Shown here piece by piece: positions 21,413 through 33,612 of a DNA stretch of 64,000 nucleotides (its first letter is position 1; every line of letters begins with the position of its first letter). The notes beneath the pieces were generated by a model, which searched no databases, was not told the origin of the DNA, and worked only from the letters and a program-made list of their open reading frames with translations. The stretch spans positions 48,218,503 through 48,282,502 of the forward strand of contig CM056380.1 in NCBI GenBank assembly GCA_029718625.1, written 5' to 3'. Position numbers and translations under genes: made by a program. This DNA is from Synaphobranchus kaupii. Taxonomy: Eukaryota; Chordata; Actinopteri; Anguilliformes; Synaphobranchidae.

Positions 21413-23094
21413 GTTAAAAAGCTGAAGCCAGTCTTTTGCAATGAAAGATCAGCCATTTTTGTCTGATGTAAGATTAGTTTTAATTGCTACTGTGCCCGAA
21501 TTGGCTCCTGAACATAGGGGCCCTTTTTATTGGTCGGGTAGCAAAATAAAAAGTGTTTTTTTATGCTTTTTTGTTCTTGCAGATTTTCAAGGTTGAATTA
21601 AATGTTTTCCAATTCCATTAAAAGCAAAGGCAACCTTTTGTTTATTTATTTCTTTTTGAGAGAACGATGTGAGACAAAAAAGTTTTCGGAAGACTGCTTC
21701 TTAGGTGCAGTGTGTTTTTTTGAAAGCAGTGGTATAATATATGAATGTAATGTTGAGAGCTGTTATTAATAATGGGACTGGCTAGAGTATGGTGGAAGAA
21801 CAGAAGTGTCCAGGATTTCTTGGAAGCCGGAATGTGCATGGTAGTGAGCTACTTCACCCTTATTTGTGGCTGTCCTGAGACCCACATAAGCCAGAAGCAT
21901 TTGTAGTTGTCTTAATATTTCACAAGACAATCTCAGTGGGAAAAAATCAGGTCATATTACTGAATTTCCACCCCAAACAGGGAACAAATAAGGTCGAGGT
22001 GAGGTGTAACTTTATTTTGTAACTTTATTACATGAGCATATAGCACCTATAGCATATAGCATAGGTTTAGAAATATAGCAGTGGCCAAAGTGTTTTTGTC
22101 CTACCCCTCCAAGGGGTAGAGGAAACTGCATGGTGACAAATGTTTCTGACATAGCTTTTAAAATTAAAAATGAGGATTTGTACCCCAAGTGTCCTAAACA
22201 CTATCCCAAGTGTTTGGATTATGGGTACTCATATGAGTGAGTTTTTTTTTCAAAAGGGCGGGGGGGGGGGGAGGGGTCCTATCATGCGGTGCTTGCGCTG
22301 CCCTTAGGTTCGTGTTTTTGCTAGATATTAAGCTGCTGATGTTGTCTGTTGTTCATGTATGCCAGTGAGATTACTTAACTTACCATCTATCCACCTGTTG
22401 CCGAGCAGTGCAGAGCTAGTCACACATACTTTTACCTGTATTTCAGAATTAGTTTGTTATCAAGGAAGAACTCCTCTCTCAATTTAAGTCTCCTTCATTG
22501 TGTTAATTGACTATCCGTGCTGTAACCTGTAGAATTATCGACTGGCGCAAAGCCTCATCGGACATCGCGTCCTGATCTGTTGTTGGCCCGAAGAGCTTTT
22601 CCTGAGCTGCGAGTGATGCAAAAGGAATGCGTTGCCTCCGATTATCATGCCAGATTTTCTGCGCGATTATGAAGATTCGATTGGCTTCAGCGCTAACACC
22701 CTCACTTCTAGGCCTAATAAACACGTACAGCGTGTTTTTTACATTTGTTATCTTGTAAAAAACAAAAACGAGTGTGTGCCAGAGGGTTGTTTGATGACGG
22801 AATTAAGCGACTTGTTGGGAGCGGTGGGATTGCAGTCATCCCTGCAGAGATGAAGGAGCCTTTGAAGAGCGGTCGGCCCTCTGTCGGCCATTATCTACCT
22901 TGTGGATACCTCGGCCTGGCGCTGAGGCCGTGCTGGTGGGCCTTCTCCAGTGAGATCTGTCATCCTGCCTCATTCTGCATTCAGGGAACCTTAATGGAAA
23001 ACATCTGAAGGAATTCCACAGTTTTGTGGTTTGGTAACAAACATCTCGGCATCTGGATTTTTCTGCGTTTTTGCGGCAGATGGCCGAATCGCTA
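21413..23094. other. Unrecognised stretch upstream of the WD40 exon
   Basis: No exon could be identified on either strand. It holds a G-rich tract at 22258-22276. A 73-codon minus-strand open frame (22503-22724) of normal composition lacks any recognised motif. Could be intronic to the WD40 gene or intergenic. Confidence 0.5.
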
Positions 23095-23125
<31 letters not shown>

Positions 23126-23146
23126 GTTTGTCTGTCTGTCTGTCTC
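23095..23146. repeat. (CT)n/(CTGT)n microsatellite
   Basis: Uninterrupted CT dinucleotides flanked on both sides by CTGT repeats. Confidence 0.95.
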
Positions 23147-23316
23147 GCACATCCGTTTTAGTATAATGGAAAGCTTAGTTTACTCGGTCTGTTTTTTTTT
23201 TCTTGCATTGAAGATACATTATGGGATTTTCAGTTATGAAAGTGATGTGTCTGAATACTTCAGGGGCAGCGAAAGTAGCTATATTCACGAAACACTAATA
23301 AAACTTTTGTAATGTA

Positions 23317-23347
23317 GTGTGTGTGTGTGTGTGTGTGTGTATGCATG

Positions 23348-23381
<34 letters not shown>
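23317..23381. repeat. (GT)n microsatellite with ATGC interruption
   Basis: GT run interrupted once by 'atgcatgcat' at 23341-23350. Confidence 0.95.
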
Positions 23382-23385
<4 letters not shown>

Positions 23386-23975
23386 AGTTCATACTAGGGG
23401 GAGTGAGAACAGAGAGAGATGGTTTAAAGTTTTATTGCAGCAAATATGTTATTGATATGTGGGCTAAGCCACAAACAAACTCATTATGCTCAAAGGATGT
23501 CCTAATTACTCTATGACAGTTCAGTATTCTCTGACAAATCATCAACGTCCGGTTCGTTAAATCTGCAAGAGATACCGACCCCTCAAGGAGAATTTACAGG
23601 GGACGGTAAACCCGTGACCGTAAAAAACAAAGTGCACTCTCTGCGATGTAAGGGCACTGTAGCTAATAATTTACAGTATCACCTGCAAGCAAAGCATCCT
23701 TAAATGGCTACCTTTAGCAAACAAATCTATGTTTCTAGTCAAAAGCAATGATTACATTTACCCAACTCAGCTGCAGCCTGAATTGCATCAAGTGGTTGAG
23801 GACAGGGGGTTAGAAACAGTCCTACAGCTTGCAATGGATTCCCAGGAATATTTATATCAATAGTAATATTTCATTAACAGGTTTAAAGTGTCCCAATTAA
23901 TCTACAAGCAGTGCAAAAAATGTAAATGCATGTTGATTGATAATGATTGTGGTTGCGGCTCTTCTCTTTCCACAG

Positions 23976-24074
23976 GCCTACATTTACGATATCCGGAGCT
24001 GCACTTACCTGCACAAACTCCAGAGGCACTCGGACGCCGCCCTGAACGTGGCCTTCAACCCTGCCAAACCTGAG
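23976..24074 (+). CDS. wdr27: Penultimate coding exon of a WD40-repeat protein, WDR27-like
   Basis: A 99-bp exon (33 codons, phase 0 at both ends) opens after a polypyrimidine tract and 'ccacag' and ends at GAG|GTATGA. It encodes AYIYDIRSCTYLHKL followed by QRHSDAALNVAFNPAKPE. The pattern Y-D-hydrophobic-R-S, then L-x-x-H-x-D, then V-x-F-N-P is the end of one WD40 blade and the start of the next. It continues in frame into the exon at 48990. The closing motif of the combined blade (GTLDGKLQLF) resembles the C-terminus of vertebrate WDR27 as I recall it; no alignment was made. WDR27 is a poorly characterised WD40 protein, presumably a scaffold. If the intron were retained, translation would stop after one codon (GTA TGA). 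No upstream exon was found in this window. Confidence 0.75.
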
Positions 24075-24081
24075 GTATGAC

Positions 24082-24229
24082 CAGGGGCGCCGCCAGGAAT
24101 TTCAGGGACCCATGAAAACATATCACATTGGGCCCTACCACTCCAGCCCACATCATCCCTGCACAATTACAGCACACTTTTTTGAGGCCCCTGTCTTTGT
24201 CCTAACCCCCCCCCCATAGGGCACCACTG
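24082..24229. mobile_element. hAT-type MITE inserted at the 5' splice site
   Basis: The element starts CAGGGGCGCC and ends GGCACCACTG (inverse CAGTGGTGCC, 8 of 10 matches). It is flanked by the 8-bp direct repeat GGTATGAC at 24074-24081 and 24230-24237. An 8-bp duplication with CAGGGGCG-type termini is characteristic of hAT elements. At 148 bp it cannot encode a transposase. The duplication includes the exon's last G and the GT of the intron donor, so the donor exists twice, 156 bp apart. Confidence 0.85.
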
Positions 24230-24247
24230 GGTATGACAAGCGCCACT

Positions 24248-24279
24248 GGATGAGAGGGTGCAATTTCACCCTCTCATCC
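24248..24279 (+). other. Perfect 13-bp hairpin in the intron
   Basis: Arms ggatgagagggtg and caccctctcatcc enclose a 6-nt loop (caattt). It starts 11 bp after the second GGTATGAC copy and would fold in the pre-mRNA. Confidence 0.9.
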
Positions 24280-25420
24280 ATTGAATATTACATGAACAGG
24301 GGTGCATTTAAACAGAAAATGTATTATGTATACACAGCAGTGGCATTGCAACATTGTAGTGTATTGTTCAGAAGAAAGTGGAATGCTTTAGCAGACCAGA
24401 ATTCAGCCTGCATTAGAAGAGTAAGGAAGCATCCCCTGCAGCCTGGTTCCAGTGGAAAGCCCAGCATGCAGGAGAGAAGGGTGTAGCCTGAAACCGGGAA
24501 TCCCTCCTTCAGGGCCCAGGAGGGGGTAGCACGTAACCCAATATCCCCGTGATGTCCCCCGCGCCTGGGCTGGCCAAGCCAGGTGGCCCCCGGCGCTCTC
24601 TGCCGGGGTTTTAAAGCAGCGCGCTGACAGAGCAGAAGGGGGCTCCAGGCCACGGCAAGAGCCTCCCCGCCCGTCCTTCAACGTGCGCAGCAGCGGCGAG
24701 AGATGCGCTGGCGTGAGTCTCCGCTCCGTACATCACGGCCCCGCGTGCCTTCCTCCGCAGGTAGCCTATTTCAGCCCCCACGCTATCAGCATCCAAAATC
24801 AGCACTCTTTCCACTCTTTAAGCCCTACTCAGGCCCTCTCAGGGATTACGGAGTTCAAGCCCTCACAAGTACAAGCAGGCCGCTTTGCTCCACTCTGTCG
24901 GGAATGTTATTTGCGTGCCGACGAAGGATGCGGGTAACGCTAACTAACCCAAACCGAATCAGGGGGTTCGTCTGTCACGTGGGTGACAAATTGTAAAACG
25001 TACGTGCCGCAAAGCCGGCTCGGGAGGAACACAGCCGACCTCCGACCTCACACCACTTCCGTAAGCGTCTACACGTGGCCCTGTTGCTCCTTATCAACCC
25101 AGTCAACAGATATTACCATGTAACACATATATTCAGAAATAACTTTGAGGTTGATAACATTGATTTGGAGTCACTACAATGTGTGTGTATTATGAAGAGA
25201 CAACCTTGACAATAATGCCTCTTGGAGGCCAGATTATTAAAGTTTAGCTGGGTAGAGAAAGTTCAGCTTAGTATTAGAATACATTTCTGGGACATTTATA
25301 AAGGTAAAATGAAGATTCACATGTTTCCTATGAATATGATTTAAGGGGCAGTATTGAAGAATTGAGCATGTGCTTCCAACATGTACATTTTCTGTGCTAG
25401 TTGTGTAAAAGCAGTAGGGT
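24280..25420. other. Intronic stretch, GC-rich in part
   Basis: 24540-24780 is GC-rich with several overlapping open frames on both strands, none with recognisable domains or splice context. Nothing else recognised. Confidence 0.4.
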
Positions 25421-25422
25421 TG

Positions 25423-25464
<42 letters not shown>
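25421..25464. repeat. (GT)n microsatellite
   Basis: About 22 GT units with one GC interruption near the start. Confidence 0.95.
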
Positions 25465-25465
<1 letters not shown>

Positions 25466-26281
25466 AAGGTCCCTATGTGGCTATGCGGTATCAGTTGGCA
25501 CCATATTTGTGAGAGCATGTGGAGTAGAACGGTGGGAATTTCTACATTCATGTTTTTTTTTAAGTACAGTTCACGCTATTCTGCATCCTGTTTCTGGCAA
25601 GCACTCTAGCTGGACATGCCTTTGGACCGCGGGTTAAACGTTTTTGGAAACGGAAAAGGTCTTCCTTTCCATTCCGACCCTCCGTGTTTTAGTCTCAATA
25701 TTCAGCACCCCATCACCACTTGGCTTCCTTCAACACCTTTAAAATAGCAGCGTAGCACGGGGCAGTGATGACTTCATGTTGTGTCGGCGTTCTCTGGCCA
25801 CGGGAGCCAGCCGCAGAAGCGCTGCCTCGCTCCTAAAAGACGGACCTCTCCGGCAGGAACCCCTGGACTCGGCTTGTGTGTCGGGGTGCCAAGACCTTTT
25901 TCTCTGGGCTCCGTCTATCTGCAGAAGAGATTGTCTCCACCGCATTCTTTATAGAAGGAAAAAACCTAGCTAAGCATAAACTCCACACTCCTCCCAAGCA
26001 CTAGTCGAAAACCATAAACAAAAACGGTGTTGTGACATACAGTCTTATAGGGGGTCAGAGCCATGGGTCTGGATTCTAGACATCTAGCAATGATTTAATA
26101 GCAATATAAATGTGTCTTGCTGAGGGATATCAAATTGGACATGGTAAAAGCTACCAGTGATTTAAGAGGTCACACCCTACCAGCTCGCAGATTAAAAAAC
26201 AGCGGCCCTCCTAAAACCCCATTTACCACGAGAAGTATAATTTAGCATAGCAGGTACTGCAGAACAAATTGGTGAAAAAAA
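25465..26281. other. Intronic stretch, nothing recognised
   Basis: No repeat family, exon or RNA gene recognised. Confidence 0.4.
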
Positions 26282-26292
26282 ATTTTTTGTGG

Positions 26293-26462
26293 GGTGTCTT
26301 GGAGGTGTAGCCTATAGAGCACTGTCCACATGCTCTTTGCGTGCCGCAATGTCAGCAGTTCGAGTCCGAGAGCGTGACCCTTGTCACATGTCTCTCCCTC
26401 TCTCTCACTCCCCATTCTCTACGCTGTGCAGTCCAATAAAGCTGAAAAAGCCCTAAAAATAT
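26293..26462 (+). mobile_element. tRNA-derived SINE
   Basis: The head has a tRNA-like B box (AGTTCGAGTCC near 26358) and a weak A box. It is followed by the fish SINE signature 'tgacccttgtcacatg' and a CT-rich stretch, and ends in AATAAAGCTGAAAAAG. Near-identical flanking repeats attttt(t)gtgg at 26282-26292 and 26463-26472 mark the target-site duplication. Confidence 0.8.
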
Positions 26463-26472
26463 ATTTTTGTGG

Positions 26473-28792
26473 ATGAAAGTGAAGCAAGTTTCCCCATTAC
26501 TTTTTAATAGTTTGAAGCAAGGGAATAGGAGAGGAACCAAGTTGGATGCATCAGTGGACATTATACAAAGGAATAAGTTGCGCTTCCTGCAATGAACTCT
26601 ATGAAGCACACACAAGAAGAAAAAAAGCATCATTCAACTTTCCCCAGTTTCCAAACTGTCCCAGTAAACTGGTTTGAAACACGAGCTCTCTTTCGGCCCA
26701 TTTTTTAAATGGACAAAGCTGAAATCAATTTAATACAAGCCCGTATTGCCTAAGTCTGAAGGAATTTCACTTCTTTCTTTTTTTATTATTCCAAACTTCT
26801 TCTTTGTATTTGACATCCACAACTGGAGAATGATATGTGGCCAGCTGAGTATATTACATTACTCCAAGGTCAGACCTTCGTTCATTAAAGTCAGCATCTT
26901 ACTTCAGGCATTCAGACTTCGTCTGGATCCCCTTGAGATTTACACACAAAAAAAGCCAACTATTCAAAAGCGTTCAACATTTCACAACTAAGTATAACTG
27001 TATCATACAATACCATATTCTGGCATTTTTTCTTTCTTAATTTGAACAACATGACAGCTTTTGTCAAGTGGCCATGTTGGGGGAGTCAGTACAATTGATT
27101 CATCTGCTTTCTTTGAATTGTTAATCTTATTTTTTTCTATAAAGTTGAAAGGCAGACTTACAGATGTAAATTATACAGGTTCCTATGGGAGTTCTGTGGA
27201 GGATAATTTGAGGTATCCCTGCCTGCAAAAGACAGCAAACGGTCATAGTGATGTGTTACCAAAAAAAACTGACTCCAAACAAAGTTAAAAAACAGATATT
27301 TGTACCTGACTTTATTGAACTTAATGTGCTCTGTGGAAGTTTGCATTATGCATATTCAAATACAGTGTTTGTTAAGGTTACATAACTAAATGACAGGTTC
27401 ATTATTCCTTACGGATGGAGTGGATTAAGAAGAGGAGCATTTGGGAGGAATAGGATTAAGGCAAGATTTTCTAAACAAAATGAAACAAAATTTCATGGAG
27501 AGAATGAAAGGCAAGAAATGCCAGAATGAAAAGGAAGAGAGGTAGTAAATGAGATAAATATGAAGACTGAACAGAAAAGGAATGAGAAATAAAGTAAGAC
27601 CATGTCATAAAACAACGGGGTTTCTCCCTCCATGTTCTAATGTGGCTCGATAGAAGAGGTTGTAGGGTAGAACAGCGGCAGGGAGGGGTCCTCACGTCAA
27701 CTTTTCTCCCCCTTTTTGTCGTTGTTATTGTTGTTAATACGTACGACAGGTTTGGAGGAGTTGCAGTCTGCTGCTGCCGCGTGACGTGCTGCTTACACAG
27801 ACGCCAAAGGCTGGATTATTAAAACCTTTGCAGTCAGATTCTCGCATGCCCTGATATGATATGATATGATGACTTTATTTCAGACTCATAGTCCATATAA
27901 AAAACATGCATAAATACAATACAATACAAGGACAACATAGATTAATGAACTCCCTGCAGAAGGTCTTCTGCAAATCGCTGGGAGGCGGGTGAACATGGGG
28001 GCGCCCTGGCATCACATCCCCGACAGCGCCACCCACAGGCACGCTCTGAGGACGCATCGCTCGACTGCGCATCCCAGGAAATGTTCACAGTTCCACTTTA
28101 AGCTGCCTTAGTTTAGCTCCGCTTAGCTTCGTTTAATAGTGAGTACCATCATGCGCTTCAGAAAATTGAACGAGTGACAATCGGCAAATAAATGTATAGT
28201 TTAAAAACAACAAGTAATCATTGAAGCATAAAGCATATTTTACAGTAATAGTGCCTTTGTTGAGGTGTTCACAGCTAATGGCGGTGGTAGCGTACACCAG
28301 TAATAAATTCCCCCACATCCACACATATGTGTACACGTAGATTTCTTGCTCTCTGTCCAAGCACGTCTCTGACTCCCTCATTAATGGTCAGCCTGTGACC
28401 CATACTGTTGTGACTGGCTGCATAAGCACTATGTCCTGTTTTGAACCTTAGTCTGCTGTTTATTTCAGCCCGACCCTGACGGCTAAAGCAGCTCTTTGTG
28501 TTTGCCCCTCAATTTAACCCCAATATGACAAACCTGCCAGATGGATTGTGTCTGTGATCAGAAATAGCAAGGCCTGGGTCAGAGACTTTGTATTTGTGTG
28601 TTAGAAGTCGTGCGCAGCGCTCAATGTTTTAGTGCATGAGAAGTTGTGTCGTTCTCAGAATCTTCAAGTGTATGTGTCAAGTGCAGCTGTGTGTATCAAC
28701 GTGTGCAGTTATACTCAGTGTCTAAGTGTGAGACTACAGTATGTGTCTAAGTGTGGGAAATAGTGCAGTTGTCTGTGTTTCCCTGTGTGATT
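26473..28792. other. Intronic stretch, nothing gene-like
   Basis: It holds a short (ATGAT)n run at about 27855-27870 and GT-rich sequence leading into the minisatellite. No exon recognised. Confidence 0.4.
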
Positions 28793-29284
28793 GTGTGCCG
28801 TTCTCCATGTGTCGGTGTGTGCGGCGATCCCTGCCAGTGTGCCGTTCTCCATGTGTCGGTGTGTGCGGCGATCCCTGCCAGTGTGCCGTTCTCCATGTGT
28901 CGGTGTGTGCGGCGATCCCTGCCAGTGTGCCGTTCTCCATGTGTCGGTGTGTGCGGCGATCCCTGCCAGTGTGCCGTTCTCCATGTGTCGGTGTGTGCGG
29001 CGATCCCTGCCAGTGTGCCGTTCTCCATGTGTCGGTGTGTGCGGCGATCCCTGCCAGTGTGCCGTTCTCCATGTGTCGGGTGTGTGCGGCGATCCCTGCC
29101 AGTGTGCCGTTCTCCATGTGTCGGTGTGTGCGGCGATCCCTGCCAGTGTGCCGTTCTCCATGTGTCGGTGTGTGCGGCGATCCCTGCCAGTGTGCCGTTC
29201 TCCATGTGTCGGTGTGTGCGGCGATCCCTGCCAGTGTGCCGTTCTCCATGTGTCGGTGTGTGCGGCGATCCCTGCCAGTGTGCC
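28793..29284. repeat. 44-bp minisatellite, 11 copies
   Basis: Unit begins gtgtgccgttctccatgtgt and ends ggcgatccctgcca. Eleven nearly identical copies plus a partial one; one unit has an extra G at about 29080. Because 44 is not a multiple of 3, the frames rotate and long stop-free frames arise on both strands. These are not genes. Confidence 0.97.
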
Positions 29285-30522
29285 ATGCAGTGATCCGTAC
29301 TCTGGCCTAAATAGTCTGTGATCGGATGTCAGGGATTTAACCAGTTCCTCCTTGAGGAGCAGCCGTAACCCTGAGCCGGCTCCGTAAATCCCAGCTCCGC
29401 ACCCGTTTGACGCAAAGTGTAAAATGTAAGTGAAGCAGAGCCACGCTGGGCAAGGTCATCGGCCGGCCCCTCTTGGACTCCGGAACATTCCGACAGGCCA
29501 GATAGCCTCACACGCAGAGTGCCGATTCACGTGGAGCTTCATGGGAGTTTATGTACAGTGAAACCGCCAACCTCCACGCGTAATTCAGGACAAAGGGGAG
29601 GCTTTCAGAAGGAAGGAAAGAGAAGAGATCCCTTGTTTCACAGCTTGGATCATCCTGTGGAAAAAAATAAAAAGTAAAATCCAGACAAACGACTTTGTTA
29701 AAATGTGAAAAACATATGTCAATCTGAAAAACAAATGTCAATTTGCCTTCAAAATGGCTTTGGACGTCTTGCCATATTCTTGATCATCCTTGCGTTCAAG
29801 TACCTATTGACTTTTGTTTTTTTTCCCCCCATTAAATTTTGATGTAAAATATAAACCTGTTCACTGAAAGTAACTTACTGAAGACTGACTGACAATTGTC
29901 ATTCTTGTCATTGTTTATTTTCTTTTTGAAGAGTTCACAGTCTGGGCTGTAACAAATATGAAAGTCTTGTGAGTCATTGCCTTTCCCCTGGCCGTGCTTC
30001 ATGTTCTTTTTAAGAGCTCATTTTAAATTAAAACTCATATCTCCACATGACAAATGGGTATCTTGGTGGGTTTTGTTTGTTTTTCACTATTTGCACAGCA
30101 TGAAGCATTGCCTGTGAAGTTCTCCAGGGTGCTACATTTTTTGTGCACAAATGTCTAGGTGTGTTTTTGCGTGGACGCGGGGGTATGGGTAAATTTGTCA
30201 AGAGTGGCAAGTCAAGGCCAGATAACCAGGTTCTCCTGGCTGGAACCCAAAAGTGGTTTGGAATGGAAAACCTGGGGAAGAACTACAGAGCCAGCAGAAT
30301 GTAGAGTGCAGGGAATCACCCTACTGCCTATAGCCCGGCTAAGCTCTGTGAAGAGGCAATGCTAGCTATTAGCATGGAAATGCACTGCTATTTGTTAATG
30401 TTCTCTATGCTATAAACATTACCACGTAGAGCAATTTCAAATAAGCGATCATCTTGAAGATGTGCTATCAGTGGTGCATGTTCTATAACTGCATTGCTCT
30501 ATAGTTCTCTGTTTGAAGAACG

Positions 30523-30523
<1 letters not shown>
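29285..30523. other. Intronic stretch, nothing recognised
   Basis: No exon, RNA gene or repeat family recognised. Confidence 0.4.
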
Positions 30524-30618
<95 letters not shown>

Positions 30619-30640
30619 TTTTCTCTCTCTCTCTCTCTCT
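30524..30640. repeat. (CT)n microsatellite
   Basis: Nearly pure CT over 85 bp, then imperfect with short T runs. Confidence 0.97.
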
Positions 30641-31032
30641 GCTCATGTCCTTAGATTGCCAGTTGTCATATTTTAACAGTAATAACAAGCAGATGTTGGT
30701 TAATGGCGACTGTCGAAGGAAAATACTCAATGTAAAAAAGGGAAAAGTATGCGTTCCCTGCCTTGAAAAGTCATCATGGGAAAGAGGAGCTGAGTAGCAG
30801 TAGCGGCTGTCAGAGCCCCAATGGTGGGAATGCCTGATGTCTCTCCTTCCATGAAGCGTGTCCAAAGCAAAACACTCCATCATCCAAAAACACAGTCCCC
30901 TTGGCCTGAGGAAGCGCTTGCCCGTGTTTGAACAATGCTAATAAAACCCCTTTGTTTCCCGGGGAAGACATTAAACCAGTTTTGGTGAAGGAGATATTGA
31001 TTTGGGGATGTTTGGAAACTGTGTTCTGTCTG

Positions 31033-31128
31033 CTTGTCTTGTCTTGTCTTGTCTTGTCTTGTCTTGTCCTGTCCTGTCCTGTCCTGTCCTGTCCTGTCCT
31101 GTCTGTCCTGTCTTGTCTTGTCTTGTCC
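31033..31128. repeat. (CTTGT)n-(CCTGT)n pentanucleotide repeat
   Basis: The order is CTTGT units, then CCTGT units, then CTTGT units again, with one short unit (CTGT) near 31101. Confidence 0.95.
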
Positions 31129-32561
31129 TCTTCGATCATGTTCTCTATTTTTCCTCTTCTGGCTCTCCACACTGACGTGCTCAGATTTCAGTGGCAGGGA
31201 ATACTGCTTCTGAAAGGTCACTTTTTTTGCTTTTGTCTCCATGTTGTGGTGTGGCCTCTAAGCACAGCCTTCAGTCTGAATATGCTTTATTACTTTAACA
31301 TGCAGAACGCTTCACTTCTCTCCACATTCTCCGCAAGCCGAGCTGCAAGGGAGCTTGCATTGCTTTCAGTCAGTACAGGGTTTAAATTAGTGGTGCCAGT
31401 GACGTTTAACATACATTCGCTGGCATGTACTTTTCTTTTATGGGTGCCTTTATGAGACAGTGAATATAAGTGGGGGTGTGCAAATGTGGCATTCTTATTC
31501 TTTTATATTATCTAAGGGATGTTAGGGGGATGACTAATATAAAGATATATTATGTAAAAAATGTTAAGCTAAGAGTTAACTTAAGCACACAGATTAAACA
31601 TTAGTATAGTTATGTAATAAGTACAGTTATGTGTCGCGCAAAGCTGTAACTTTGCTTGTTTTATATCTGAAAACTTATGAATTTGGAAGAGGTTGAAGAG
31701 AATCGGATGCCTAACAGAAATATGTCTGAAATATGTTTAATTTGTCAAAGTAATCTGCAGCATCAAGTTAGGAGGGTGTATGTGACTTGTTGGGTCTTAA
31801 CATGACAGGAACAAAGAATCCTCCCTTCTGAAATGGAACTATGCATTTTATTTCTTTTTTTTTTTCTGGCACTGAAGTTCTCAGCAAATCTTTTGTTAAA
31901 TTTATTAAATCCAATTCCTTTTTTATGCATTACCATATGGACACGTGCAGTTTTACAGGATGAAGCAAGGTTGAGTTATTCCTTCAGAGTGAAGTTGTAT
32001 TGCACAAACATCTGTAGCTGTGTCTCTTGGCCGCTGCTGTTAATGGATCGAAACCAACGGCGAACAGTGATACGTTGCAGAAACGTGATTCCTTCCCTAC
32101 AAGTACAAGGACACCGCTGACGGTACCTTGAGCAGAATGCATTCCAGAGCTTTCGTTATTTATACACATCACATATCATTTTGATACCGACGTAATAAAT
32201 AGATTTTCAAAGAGCTCTGTGCAGTTAAAACCTTTGTAACAGAAAAAGGTTTTTGAATATATGCCATTATTTCAGGGGGGGGGGGGGAGGGGGGGGACTG
32301 CACATTGCATGCTCCGTAGAGAGTAAGGAGGGTTTTTATTAAAGCTGGTCAGTGGACCATCGCTTTATTCTTCTGATGTTTCAAGGGGAGGCATCAGTGT
32401 CTGAGCAGCTTTCGCTCAATGGTGGAACACAGTCACATTCACATCCCTCTGCAGGAGGAACGGAGAACACACGTTATTTTACAAGTCCCAACATAAATTG
32501 AGAATTCTAATCTTTGTTTTAGTTCCTGAATGTTTTAATTCACATATATATTTTGTACTTT
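31129..32561. other. Intronic stretch with a poly-G tract
   Basis: G-run at 32275-32297, interrupted once by A. Nothing else recognised. Confidence 0.4.
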
Positions 32562-33612
32562 ACCTATTATTGGGTTGGACCCCATTTGCCTCCAGAACAG
32601 CCTGAATTATTCACGGATTCAACATGGTGCTGGAAAAATTCCTTAGGAATTTTAGTCCATGCTGACTCCATAGCATCACACAGTTCCTGCAGATTTTTCA
32701 GCCACGCGATTCCCCCATTCCACCTCATCCCAAAGGTGCTCTATTGGATTGAGATCTGGGGATTGTGCAGGCCATTGCAGTGAACTCAAGTCACTGTCAT
32801 TTTGTGGAACCGGCTTGAGATGATGCGTGCTTTGCGGCATGGCACATTTTCCTGCTGGAAACATCCATTTTAAAAAGGGAAGACTGTAGCCATAAAGGGA
32901 TACACATGGTCAGAGGTCAGAAACAATGACCAGGTATGCTGTTGCTTTCAAATGATGCTCAGTTGGTATTAATGGGGCTAATGTGTGCTAAGAAAACATT
33001 CCCACACCATTACACCACGACCAGCCTTGACACAGGGCAGGATGGATCCATGGAGTCATGCTGTTCATGCCAAATTCTGACCCTACCATCTACATGCTGC
33101 AGCAGTAATTGAGATTCGTCAAACCAGGTGACGTTTACAATCATTTTACAAAAAAGTGGCACTGTAGCCTCAACTTCCTGTTCTTAGCTGAGAAGAGTAG
33201 AACCTGGCATGGTGTTTTGCTGCTGTAGCTTCATCCACTTCAAGGTTTAACATGATATTCCTTCAGAAATGCCCTTCTGCACACTACTGTTGTAAACAGC
33301 TGCTATTTGAGCATCTGTGGCCTGTCTGATAGCTTGAACGAGTCTGGCCATTCTCCTCTGACCTCTCTCATTAGCACGGTGTTTTTCCAGCTTGAACTGC
33401 AGCTGACTAGATGTGTTTAGTGCACCTTTCTCTGAAAACTAGAGACTGTAGTGCGTGAAAATCCCAGGAGGGCAGGTTTTAAGATGCTGGATTTCTATCA
33501 TACCATAGTCAAAATCACTGAGATCACACATCTTTGGCCATTCTAGTGTTTGAACGAACTACAACTAAACCTCTTCACCATGTCTGCATGCTTTATATAT
33601 TGAGTTGCACAT
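32562..33612 (-). mobile_element. Decayed Tc1-like transposon
   Basis: The minus strand at about 32676-32790 encodes SPDLNPIEHLWDEV, the conserved region around the last catalytic acid of Tc1 transposases. Upstream minus-strand sequence keeps the family's nucleotide pattern to about 33.6 kb but is broken by stops and frameshifts. Ends are approximate. Confidence 0.75.

Noticed and set aside
22503..22724. 73-codon minus-strand frame of ordinary composition
   Set aside because: No domain, start context, splice context or neighbour supports it; frames of this size are expected by chance here. A homology search finding a protein match would reverse this.
24324..24996. Cluster of open frames on both strands in GC-rich intron sequence
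   Set aside because: Low stop density from GC content; no similarity or splice signals recognised.
28793..29284. CRISPR-like direct repeats
   Set aside because: Units are contiguous with no unique spacers, in a vertebrate intron.
28715..29321. Up to 189-codon open frames in several phases on both strands
   Set aside because: Pure consequence of the 44-bp repeat without stops; no non-repeat coding sequence is attached.
30449..30883. Ser-Leu or Arg-Glu repeat proteins at 30.5, 46.6 and 48.1 kb
   Set aside because: Low-complexity translations of CT/GA microsatellites.
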